From NCBI RefSeq assembly GCF_000524195.1, contig NW_020170422.1, positions 581,603 to 645,602 on the forward strand: a DNA stretch of 64,000 nucleotides, written 5' to 3'. The translations under genes and the position numbers were made by a program. Shown here piece by piece: positions 50,581 through 60,530 of the stretch (its first letter is position 1; each line of letters opens with the position of its first letter). Under the pieces are notes generated by a model that was given only the letters and a program-made list of their open reading frames with translations, had not been told where the DNA came from and made no database searches. This DNA is from Echinococcus granulosus. Lineage: Eukaryota > Platyhelminthes > Cestoda > Cyclophyllidea > Taeniidae.

Positions 50581-51426
50581 GCCTTGACTAGGCATCTAAA
50601 ATATTCCTTCAACGATTTCAAATACTGAATGGCAAAGGGATATGTGAAACAGCTCAGAGCGAACAGAGCAAAGGGCAATCAAAATGAGAGGTTCAAACAG
50701 GCATCATGAAAACAAAGGAATTTATAGAAAAACTTTCCCAAGTAACTTGAGAGATTATTCAACGCCAAGATAACACAAGGTCACACAACATTACTGCCTC
50801 ATGAAACCAACCCATTTTTTCAGCGAAATACAACGACATATTTCAGACTCACTCGAGCTTCAATAATTAGACCTATTCCTTCCTTTAATTTCCCAATGAC
50901 TATAGGCGAACAATTCCAGTGTAGTAGCTATGTTCCTATTAATGGATTTAAGTCTAAAAATCTTATGTGCAGGCATATTAAAGATCAGCAATCGAACGTA
51001 ACTTTAGGTTGATTACTTGGTGTTCAACTTTAAATTTGGATATATGGAGCAAATTTTACCAAGTACTGAGCTCAAGGGTTAATATTATTCTCATCATCGC
51101 CGGAGAACACGTGTGATTGGGAAATATTGGGTAAAAATTTCGTCCGAATTCCCATCAACTCATTCTAGTACAACAAATTAACAAGGGAGATGGCACTAGT
51201 TGTAATCTAATGAGCTACTCCGATTGACTTATCATTAATATCTCATCAACCACATAAGTCAATTCTTCATCCAATCCACATTTCAAAAATTACCAACTTC
51301 ATAAACTTCGTTTAAATCCTCTTCATTTGCTCTTGTTTTTTGTCACTCGTTTTTTGTGCCTCAACTGTTTGAATTAATCCACGCCCATCCTAGATTTTCA
51401 GTAGTTTATTTCTTGCATGCTTGGCG
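50581..51426. promoter_or_regulatory. shared promoter region of PAAF1 (-) and RIDA (+)
   Basis: The two start codons face away from each other and are 846 bases apart, with no repeat copy noticed between them. No core promoter motif could be assigned by eye. GATTTTCAG ending at 51401 is a candidate acceptor 25 bases before the RIDA start. Confidence 0.45.
50596..50597 (-). promoter_or_regulatory. candidate acceptor upstream of the PAAF1 start
   Basis: On the minus strand GGAATATTTTAG is followed by 15 bases and then the start codon. Possible trans-splice or 5' UTR intron acceptor. Confidence 0.35.
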
Positions 51427-51928
51427 ATGAATCTTGTGCGGAAAGTTATTTCATGTGTTATGGCCCCCAAAGCGATTGGACCATATAGGTTTGTTACTAA
51501 GACATCTAGGAAAGAAATATATAGCCAAGCCATTTTCGCAGCCAAAACATTGTACATTTCAGGTCAGCTTGGCATAAATCCAGAGACAATGGAAATTGCC
51601 GGCCCTTCCGTCGAGCAGCAGACAGAACAGACCTTAAAGAACTTATCCAGTATTGTCAAGGCAAGCGGTGGACAAATGAAGGATATTGTGAAGACTACGA
51701 TCCTCTTAGCTAACATGGAGGACTTTGCAACTGTCAACGAGATCTATGCAAAGTGTAGGTGTGGCTTCTTCGTCGATTATAGTCTGTAGATTTCACCGAC
51801 CCATATCCTGCTAGAGTCTGCTACGCTGTAAAGGCCTTACCAAAGGTAATCTCTATTGAATAATTCCGCAATTATTTTAGAATGCTCTAGTCGGAATTGA
51901 GGCTATCGCAGTTCTGGATTTGCAGTGA
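51427..51928 (+). CDS. RIDA: RidA / UK114 reactive intermediate imine deaminase
   Basis: Hydrolyses 2-aminoacrylate and related enamine/imine by-products of PLP enzymes; works as a trimer. Exons are 51427-51488, 51525-51754, 51790-51845 and 51881-51928; 131 residues, the normal family size. Blocks: APKAIGPYSQAIFAAKTLYI, SGQLGINPETMEIAG, EQTLKNLSSIVKASGG, VKTTILLANMEDFATVNEIY, YPARVCYAVKALPK with the substrate-carboxylate-binding Arg, and ALVGIEAIAVL. All three introns are ultra-short: 36, 35 and 35 bp. Intron 1 has no stop codon and is a multiple of three, so its retention would insert 12 residues before SQAIF. Poly(A) signal 55 bases after the stop. Confidence 0.97.
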
Positions 51929-51982
51929 ACTTAAAATGTTTTCAGTCTTCGTTGGCCTTACCGTATAGTAGAATGCATACAG

Positions 51983-51988
51983 AATAAA
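51983..51988 (+). terminator. poly(A) signal AATAAA for RIDA
   Basis: Canonical hexamer 55 bases past the RIDA stop. Confidence 0.65.
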
Positions 51989-52431
51989 GTTTTATAGTTT
52001 TTTACCCAATGCAGGTTAAAACCATGTTCACAGTTGTGTAACTACTTGAGTAGGAGGCAGACAAGCCGTCCCTTTATTACCGGTAGTGAACTCTGATGGA
52101 GTCTTTAGAAAAATTACGCAGTCTAAAGGATTTGCAAATCTTATAGATGATTCTCATTGAAGGCCCCCACGCCGCGCCCTTACTTCGTGAGTGTTGCTAA
52201 TACGCGCGTTTGTTCGCACTAGATACGCACGCACAGATTGGGTGTGCGCCATGATTACGTCGTAGTCAAGCTGCTTGGACGGCTCTGTTAAAATGAGTCT
52301 CCAGTGGCATGTTTAATGCTTGTATGGTGCTTTGGGTACCAAAGAATAAACTGACTAAATCACATAACGGTAAAGAAAGTGCAGTAATTCATGTCTAGTA
52401 TATAAAAAGCAGCTGTAATAAAGGAATGGCA

Positions 52432-52610
52432 TATAACACGTCTGGTGTCTAACTCTCGATGCATTGGGAGGACTAATTGGGACCTCCATCGTTGTATCCT
52501 CGACAGGTGGGCTGGCCTCCGGGCTGTGCTAGCAGCCCCAAAACCTACTGCATGTCGAATATGTATAGTCTATTCTTCCTTCGTCTTCAATGAAGTCTCT
52601 AGCTTCTACA
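52432..52610 (+). repeat. solo terminal repeat
   Basis: Element-sense copy: TATAACAC edge, GTCTAACTCTCGATGCATTG, GGGCTGGCCTCCGGGCTGTG and CGTCTTCAATGAAGTCTC, ending TTCTACA. Confidence 0.75.
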
Positions 52611-52734
52611 TAAAACTTCCCAGGTCTTCCGCACTTCATTAATGTGTGTTCTTCCATAGTGCTTTGACTTTGCTTTGGTTCTAGCAAAATAAACTTCAAT
52701 CGGTACTGCAAAAATTTTACTGTCTAGTTTGTGG

Positions 52735-52858
52735 TCAGTTTTGGTAAAGGGTCACTTCGTCTTGGCTATTGCGCCTCGCCGGTCGACTGGCCTCAGGACC
52801 ATGCCATTACCCCGAGTAGAGTTTACCTGTGTCTCCAGCGGAGTAGCAGGACGCTACA
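52735..52858 (+). repeat. truncated solo terminal repeat
   Basis: GTTTTGGTAAAGGGTCAC, CGACTGGCCTCAGGACCATG and a clear GGACGCTACA end, but the section that normally reads ATATTCTGCCC..TATTATGTC is replaced or heavily mutated. Confidence 0.65.
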
Positions 52859-53461
52859 AGTGCACTAATTTTTTGAAGATTGCAATGTCTTAGTACAATT
52901 ATATTTTTTTAGAAGCACTCACGCAGTGACCAACTATCATGACCTAAAATAACATTTCAAATGTGCATTTGCTTTATTGAGACACTTTTGATCCATTTAA
53001 ATGCAAAGACGTTTTTTCCCAATAATATGCACACAAAATGAGCAAGAATGACACCCATATAGTCAAAATTATGTTGTGAAAAACTTTTCGGTTTTATTTT
53101 ACTTTATTACATTTGATGCGGACATTATGATACCTGCGGGCTAGCACATTCGCGTGGTATCCTCTTCACGTTTTCTAAACACTCTTAAGAGCATATTAAT
53201 CCAACATTTTTTGACAATCGTTGCCTTTTTAAGATTTCATAACGCCTCAATTGATTTTACATCTGTTTTTCTTTAAATGAACCTCTTGACATTTTTCGAG
53301 TTATTTCCCTATTTTTTCGTGGTTGTTCCGCATACAAAATGTAAATCGAGGTTGGTTTTTTTAATTTTTTCCCTTTTGTCGATTAAATATGTTTTACAAG
53401 TTATTGTGGTTTTTATTGCGGTACGTGCAGCTCATATGTCTTTAGGCATCTTCCTCCCCAG

Positions 53462-54404
53462 ATATCTTACATGCACCCGAACTTGAACGACAATATGTCC
53501 ATGAGGTGAGATTACTTTGACCATATGTGGACATACTTGTTACTTCTGCTAACAACCCCATCATTATGTAGGTCTATGACACAATTGCCGAGTCTTTCAG
53601 TGATTCTCGCTACGCTCCTTGGCCAGGCGTCATGCGGTTTTTAAGATCTCTCCCTTCGGGTTCATGGGGTGCAGATATTGGCTGTGGCAATGGCAAGTAT
53701 CTTGTCGCTGTGGTCCGTGATAAACTCCCACTTTCGCCCCTACTTGCCTCTGATTCCAGCCTTCGATTGCTGGACCATGTTCGAGGTCGAGGTTTCGATG
53801 GTGTTGCTGCTAACCTCCTCGCTCTTCCCTACCGTCCTGGTCTACTGGATTTTTTTATCAGCGTGGCTGTTTTGCACCATCTAGCAACGCCACAGCGTCG
53901 TCTAGAGGGCCTTAAATCAATGGCTTCGCTGTTGAGAGTCGGCGGTCTCGGTTTAATTCAAGTTTGGGCGAAAGATCAGCACTGGAAGGGGCAGACAATG
54001 GCGTACGTTCAAAGTAGAAAACCAGATTGTGCAAAGGGTATTGTTATGACTAATGCTGCGGTCCCAGGAGGTGGTGTAATGCCGGTCCAAAAGTCTCGCG
54101 CTCCCTTCGTTGCAGCTGATATTCTCCTGCCTTGGAATGCGTCGAAGAAGAAAGGTAAGATGATGATAGTTACTGAATAATCAATAGCGAAAATAGGTTT
54201 ACTGACAGTGAATATTCCATTGCAGCTGAGACGGCAACTGAGGTTGCGGTCATGCGCTACTACCATGTTTTTGAGGCGAGTGAATTAGAGAATCTGATTG
54301 CTGAAGTGTCTTGCTTGGAACTCGTTGAAAGTGTTTATGAACAGGGGAATTGGTCTACAATTGTACGAAAAATTGACCCCACATTGCAAGACAGTAATGG
54401 TTAA
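53462..54404 (+). CDS. TRM9: TRM9-type tRNA (uridine-34) carboxymethyltransferase, 5' incomplete
   Basis: A SAM-dependent methyltransferase that completes mcm5U at the tRNA wobble base, in the ALKBH8/TRMT9B/Trm9 family. Exons are 53462-53505, 53572-54154 and 54226-54404. Motifs: QYVHEVYDTIAESFSDSRYA followed by PWP; SAM motif I ADIGCGNGKYL; ISVAVLHHLATPQRR; VGGLGLIQVWAKDQ; and the family-specific end LLPWN ... MRYYHVFEASELENL ... QGNWSTIVRK. The first exon seen begins in phase 1 without an ATG, so a short 5' exon is missing. No RRM or 2OG-oxygenase exons typical of ALKBH8 were found in the 1.5 kb up to RIDA, which favours a stand-alone Trm9. An AATAAA lies about 150 bases after the stop. Confidence 0.87.
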
Positions 54405-54551
54405 TGACTTTATAACCTCTATTTCTCCCCATTCCCATCATATTTGGATACATGTATCTGGGTCATCCTTGTCACGAATGGACCAAGAATAAGTTTCTTG
54501 AGGATGAATCAATGCATCGGTTTTGTTGCGATAGTAATTATCTCTTACTCG

Positions 54552-54557
54552 AATAAA
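54552..54557 (+). terminator. poly(A) signal AATAAA for the TRM9-type gene
   Basis: Canonical hexamer about 150 bases after the stop, before the next repeat copy. Confidence 0.5.
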
Positions 54558-54624
54558 GATTGGGAGGCTTTGTGTCTATTACACCAATTATTTGGGCTGA
54601 TTAATCGTGTTAACTTATGTGCGA

Positions 54625-55235
54625 CACCCGGAAAATGTACAATGGCGGAGACTTGAAGTGGTCCCGTTACCAAAATCGGGGTTAGACAAACGATTAACTC
54701 GTCGCATGGTCCCTCTCTTCTTTTGAGCGTCGTCCTGGGCGCTCCATCACAATGCAAGCGTCACCCACGAGTCAACCATGCCAATCACCGGATTTTCATG
54801 CAACCGAAGCGATAATTGACCGCAGCGTTACTGATCCCTCGTGACAATTCTGCTGGAGCTGGAGTTTTGTACTGCACTGGGAGTGGGGCGGAATGTGCTT
54901 CAATCAAGTATTTTCATCGTTAGTCATAGGAGTGCTGATAAGAAAGTTGAATCGTATAACAAAGGATTCGATCCAACATATTTCCGTGGGAGCAGAGTTT
55001 TATGTCTATTCCTTCTCGCCACATTGTTTTCAATTCTGAGCTTCCCAACCATGTCCATCTGATTTCTGTCCAGCCAGTAGTGAAGCGGAGAAGGTATCGC
55101 TTTTTCACGCACTTGGTCTTTATGCAGAATCGGTGGGCAGCCCTGTTACGAAAGAAGATATAATAGTCGAGCTTGGGGCTTGGGGCCACTGGTATGACTC
55201 GGGGGCAAGCGAACCGGGCAAAGGCCCAACCAGCG
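54625..55235 (-). mobile_element. degenerate TRIM-like element, copy near TRM9
   Basis: A short first terminal-repeat remnant (AAAATGTACAATGGCGGAG to GGTTAGACAAACG, about 54625-54690), the internal domain (CATGGTCCCTCTCTTCTTTT to about 55150) and a second eroded terminal repeat (AAGAAGATATAATAG, GGGGCCACTGGTATGAC, about 55153-55235). The internal domain is internally shortened relative to 43.5-44.2 kb. Confidence 0.65.
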
Positions 55236-55895
55236 TACTAGAAACCGCCTCGGTGAATTGATAGCGTTTCAGAAAACTTCAATGATTGCTTTGCTTACTA
55301 GGTTTGCGCATTCGTTTGATGGCTATCATATAGTGGTTGCCTAGGGCATCAGAAGGAAAGGCATCCGTACTCGGCCGTAGTGGCAGACAAACAAATTATT
55401 TCCAGCTTACATGCAGTGCTTTGGCAGTTTTGCTAAACCTAAATATGATTATGCGGAGGCTGAATTATCCACAGATTTAACCTTATGCTAACGACATGGC
55501 ATTTGGACTAAATCGGTAGCCTCTCCGCCCCTCTATATGATGGCATCATTAACCTTACCGTACTCTTGTGACCTCTTACGATTGAAGAAAAGGCTCGGTA
55601 GACTACAAATAGGGACTATAATAAACTCATATCTTTTATGGCACAAGCACATTACCATTTTGTCACAAAATATCCTGAATTTGTCGCTGTATACCATTAC
55701 CTTAGCAAATTAACTGGACATAATAGCGGCAGGTGTCCCAATCCTGTTGTATTATACCACATGTAGCATCCCAAACAACTAATCATAGGAGAAATCATAC
55801 GCTGACATGTTTACGCATAATGGGACCTACAATAGGATACTAGTACCCTAATGCAACACCTTGGTTGTTTAACTCACATACAAGCTGCACTGAAT

Positions 55896-56092
55896 TATAC
55901 CGTCCCGAGACTTCCCTGAAGACGGAAGAAGACATAATACTCGAGCAGAATATATATTCAGAGCAGAGAAGGTGTCTGGGATATTGGCATGCCCCAAAAT
56001 GCCAGCTCACCCAGCGAGGTACAGGAAGGCTAGCTCAAAGCACAAAAGTGGAACCTCACCAATACCGAGGGATAAACCACTATCGTATTACA
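55896..56092 (-). repeat. solo terminal repeat, same subfamily as 7784-7979
   Basis: Runs from TATACCGTCCCGAGACTTCC to TATCGTATTACA. Shares with the 7784-7979 copy the segment AAGTGG...CCTCACCAATACCGAGG and GGATAAA(C/T)CACTATCGTATTAC, which differ from the more common ACCAAAACCGAGAGTTAAAC version. Confidence 0.8.
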
Positions 56093-56465
56093 AAACAGCA
56101 AAGAACTGGACTACTTTGTTTAGAGCTTTGATTCATTCGAAAAACCAGGATACCATTTGGAGATTAGGAAGCGTCTTCGGTTTAGCTAATCCATTTTTTA
56201 CTTTTCTATTATCAATGCATTACACCACTCTTATAAAGATCATACCCTTCGTTTTTAATAATGGGTAAAAAGAAAAAGCAATTCGAAAATTCGAAAAAGA
56301 TAATTTTTTTGCAGGTAAAACACCTAAACTGGTATTTTTAAGGCAACATTACACAACGAAAGTGCTTTTTTCTCACCGAAAGCACTGCTTATGGCCTCTG
56401 TGATTTTAAGTGAACTGAAATAATGAATTTAATGACCTTAGCTCGCGCCCACGATTCGGATCCGT

Positions 56466-56467
56466 AG
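56466..56467 (+). promoter_or_regulatory. candidate acceptor upstream of the AP3S start
   Basis: ATCCGTAG ends 16 bases before the AP3S ATG. The pyrimidine tract is weak, so this is only a possible trans-splice or leader acceptor. Confidence 0.25.
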
Positions 56468-56483
56468 ATGCCGGTGTGGTTTA

Positions 56484-57311
56484 ATGATAAAGGCCGTAGT
56501 TATTTGCAATACCAGTGGAAAACCACGACTCATTAAATTTTATGATGAAACTGTAAGTTTTTCATATGTCATTTGTGGCAAATTTTTAAGAGCGAAAGTC
56601 AGAAACAAGAGTTTCTCCGAGAAACATATTCTCTTCTTCATAGGCGGACCAACAGCTCTTGCAATTTCCTCGAAGCCCCAACGTTTGTTTTTATGCGTTT
56701 TGAATACTTTTAATAGAGTACATAATTCACAGAGGATAATCTACAGACAATACTCCACCATTTACATAGTTTTCTGTGTGGACCTCTCTGAGAGTGAATT
56801 GGGCATACTAGATCTCATCCAAGTATTTGTTGATTTGTTGGACAAAACTTTTGAAAATGTCTGTGAATTGGATCTTATCTTTAATGCTGATAAGGTGGGT
56901 GGCTTAACGATTTTCCACTTTCATTTCCATGATCTGACTTGCTTGCTGTAGGTACATTATCTTCTCAACGAACTTATTTGCGGTGGAATCGTACTAGAGA
57001 CCAATCACACAGAAATTCTTAGTCGTCTGAATGAACAGCAGCACTTAGGTGGCGGTTCTACGGATTCCACCAACTCCAGCACCCCAAAGACCTCTTTCCT
57101 CTCCAACAGGATACTTTCTGGTGTGAGGGCTGGTTCCAATATCATCACCTCTGTCGTCCCTTCCACTTCCGCAAGAGGGTGGGCCTCAGCGCTGGCATCT
57201 TCTGCTACTTCTCTGCGCATTTCCAACAGGTTGGGTTTTCAAAACATCTCAGAGGGCTCCGAGGAACAAAATGTGCAGGGCTCGAAGGAGTCCAAAAAAC
57301 TTTGTTTGTAA
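56484..57311 (+). CDS. AP3S1: AP-3 complex sigma subunit
   Basis: The small sigma adaptin (longin fold) of the AP-3 coat, which sorts cargo from endosomes to lysosome-related organelles. Exons are 56484-56552, 56591-56682, 56717-56894 and 56952-57311; 232 residues against about 193 in human. Blocks: MIKAVVICNTSGKPRLIKFY, QEFLRETYSLLHRR, SCNFLEAP, RIIYRQYSTIYIVFCVDLSE, SELGILDLIQVFVDLLDKTF, ENVCELDLIFNADK and GGIVLETNHTEIL. Intron 1 is 38 bp and intron 2, inferred from frame, is 34 bp (56683-56716). The C-terminal third is a Ser/Thr-rich tail unlike the vertebrate one. Vertebrates have two paralogs; which one this corresponds to cannot be told. Confidence 0.95.
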
Positions 57312-58699
57312 TCGTCCATTTGACTGCGTTTCTGCATTCATATCGCTTTGTTATTAGATATAGTAAAAGCACTACTTCTGTCCGTGTCTTGGGAAATGTG
57401 GATGAATAGCTTTTTTGAGTAATTCAACTGATTTAAAAAGGGTGCAAATCATTCAAATTGTTTGCAGGGTTTTTTCCGTTGCACTCTTAACATATGGAAT
57501 GGATGGTGGTGAAGACAGAATGTGTTTCCGATCCTTTAGTACTTCAAAATAGGCAGTGGAAACGCTGGATGCGTGCATAGACTAGATATGGCAAATGGAT
57601 CGGAAGCGCCTCTGTTGAACGTGGACAAGGAGTAAAACCGCAGTAAAGTCGCGTTTTTCCAGATTAGTTGATGAAGGATACTAAGCGACCAGTACAGATG
57701 GACTTATCTACCGAAAGGTCTAAAGAAGGGACTTAAGGTTAAGAAATCACAAAGGGCTGTAGAGTCTACCATAGGTTAGGGAGCTTTTCAAGTATACTCT
57801 AGTTTGCATTTCAAGGAGCTTAGTAAGAGAGCATAAATTTAAATTTAAAAAATTAAGAGCTTGCTTGGGGGATCAGTGGCAAATGGAGTCGAGTAAATAA
57901 ACCTAAACCTGCTAAATCATGAAACAGCTTTATTTTGCATTTTAACTACAATGTGAAAATAATGCGGGGAATAAGTATAAAAATAGAAGAACGTGTAATT
58001 GGCCGCAGAAGTTGCAACATTTTAAACAGACTGTTGATTGGTTCATCCGTAAAATAACAATATTTCTCAGGAAATGTGAAAGACCTGCAGAAAACTACCA
58101 GAGTCCCTTACTGGTACCTAGCCTTTTTTGTTTGTTTATTCGTGCGCAGAATTACATCCGTTCTAAGCATCTACTTGAATGAAGGATAGCAGGTGCCCTG
58201 AGTTGGGTAGCATCAAAGTGTTGGTCATGAGTTAAGTTAGGCATACTTCTTTCTTTTAAATAATTAAAGTTGGAGCATCCCAATCTGAGTCCGTCATCAT
58301 CGGTCCTCTAGTATCTGTTAAAAATAGGATTTCGTCCTTATCAATGCTGACCTGGAGAATCAACCAATCAAATGTTGGGCTAGAGATAAAAAAAGGTTAG
58401 CCCTCGGCCAGCATCATCATGCTGTTCATAAATTTCACATGCACCTCATCTTATTTAGAATTTGCAATTCTGCTCTCTTATAACGATAAATAGGCTCACA
58501 TCATTACATTAAAAATGGTTAGGGATTTTCATTTACCTTGCTTTATTCTTCTGCCCCCAATTTTGTACCGATGGCGCTCCGAGTCTTTCCCAAATCCGTC
58601 TGAAGCCATATTGGAAAAGAGAAGAATTTTGTTGACATAGAGAAGGTTAAAGGGGAAAGCGAAAGCACCATCTTTAAAGTCTTAATTGCCCGCCTAAAC

Positions 58700-59430
58700 A
58701 AACACAGAGTTAAACGAACTATCAAAACATTTCACTGCCCTTCACTTCTCTTGAGTAGGGTCCCCAAGGCTCCTCTTTGTCCAATTCTCGTGTCGGACAT
58801 TACAACTTAGTCTGTCCTTTAAATAAAAACCATTAACGAACCAACCGCACCAGTCATCGAGTTTACTTGCAAGTGAGAGGACATTGGCTCTAAAAGTTAC
58901 TGACGTATGTCAGAAATTCCACTAGGTAGGCATCTGGCGTTTTGTTCTGTTTAGGGACTGTAATGGAGAAAGAGAAAATGCGTTGTCGTCTTACTGCTGG
59001 AGACTGGATGATGCTCTACAGCGAGTCCCTTTCGTACTTCTATTGTTGGTCGTAGGAACGCTGGCCTAAGAGTAGAATAATCTGACTATAGGCGGGATTT
59101 GAAGAGGTTTAATGTGGATAACGTTTAGCGTCCACTTCTCCTTGCTAACTTGTTCTCACTTCAGTGCTATTCATCAATATACCTATCTGGATTCTATTCA
59201 ACTGTTAGGGAAGTGTATAAGGCATCACGCGTTTATTTAGTTGGCATCTTTATATGAGTACTTAGAGAGATCGGTAACGAGCTTTTAGAGATAGTACACA
59301 GCAAGTGTCACCTTATTTGTTAATAGCATCCTCGTAGAAAGCGAGATTGTGGTGGTTGCCGAAGACGGACGTAATTTTCGATCCTCCTGTTAGAAAATGT
59401 TTCGGTTCTTTCTTCAGTGGGAATCGCCCT
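58700..59430 (-). mobile_element. TRIM-like element with eroded terminal repeats
   Basis: The internal domain is readable end to end: CTTCTCTTGAGTAGGGTCC, ACCAGTCATCGAGTTTACTT, TGTTCTCACTTCAGTGCTAT and TTATTTGTTAATAGCATCCT match other copies in order. Only a remnant of the left terminal repeat (ACAGAGTTAAACGAAC) and no clear right one remain. Confidence 0.65.
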
Positions 59431-60384
59431 TTCTGGAGGTCATGCTACCCAGCAGAAGCATAATCTGTGGTAACTTAGGTGCCTGTGCAATCAAATGGCT
59501 CGAAAAAATGATTTAGAGGAAAATATCATGTGCTGCTATAATTTGGATTTCACAAACAATCAGAGTTTTATGGGGCGATCAGTGATTATCTCCTCGGACA
59601 TCGATGACACCGTCTCAGTCACGAGATTGATCCAGCCTGTCTCCTTGCCATTTCCAAAATGCATATATAATCAAGACTTTATTGCAAGGATGATATTGAA
59701 TTAAATGTTTTGGTTTAGAGGGGTAAAAATGGAGGAAAATGGATATTTATAGACCGTCTAAACGGAGCAAGCGTAAAGCAGCCCATCTACGCATGGCGGC
59801 CGAATTAAGTAACCGGAGGGTCCATTCAGGGAGCTATTTCACTGTACTCAATGGGAAGTTTCAAAAACACCGCGCTTTTAAGAACGAGAGACACAAGGCT
59901 CACAATGAACTAGCAGCAATAAAAGCAGCAAAGCTTAATTTATGCAGTGGAAAAAAAGAAATGTTTGGGTCATGGGACAAATTTCCTTATGGGACTAAAT
60001 ATCTGGAAAAATTAAATATAAATGTATTTGAATATAAATATATTTTTATTTATGCAAATGTAAATATAGTGAAGTAAATTTGTATCAACGGGGACAATGC
60101 TGTGGGATCGGAACCCAAACCAGTTATTACTGCTGTCAAAACCATGATATAAGATTGTCAATTTTCCTTGTTTATTACCTCAATCGCTTGATAATTCAGT
60201 AATGATATGTTCTGATAAGCCAAAAACTTCCATTCCTCATTCAATATATTATGTGAGCTATGCTTTACAAAATGCTCTGAAAACACAACCTTTTAAAAAT
60301 AATGAAGATTATGTCCATATGTAATTTAGTGATTATCACAAGGTTACCACGCATTCTAGGACTATTATTGTCAACACAATTTTC

Positions 60385-60530
60385 CAGAGTCCCGAGATTT
60401 TCCCAAAGAAAAAAAGAGGACATAATAATCAGGCAGAATATGTATTGTGGATAAACAGAAGGGCTTAAGGCCGATGGGGGTCAAAGAGGCTAGGCCAAGC
60501 GGTGAACAAATACAGGCGAATGTATGAAGG
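60385..60530 (-). repeat. partial terminal repeat
   Basis: AGAGTCCCGAGATTTTCCC, GAGGACATAATAATCAGGC, AGAATATGTATTGTGGATAA and AGGCCAAGCGGTGAACAAA, in family order, lacking the last third. Confidence 0.65.

Larger units (their letters stand above)
51989..53461. other. intergenic with two solo terminal repeats
   Basis: Between RIDA and the TRM9-type gene. Contains terminal repeats at 52432-52610 and 52735-52858. The missing first exon of the methyltransferase should lie here or in the AT-rich 52.9-53.4 kb part, but no ATG-containing exon ending in phase 1 could be identified. Confidence 0.55.
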
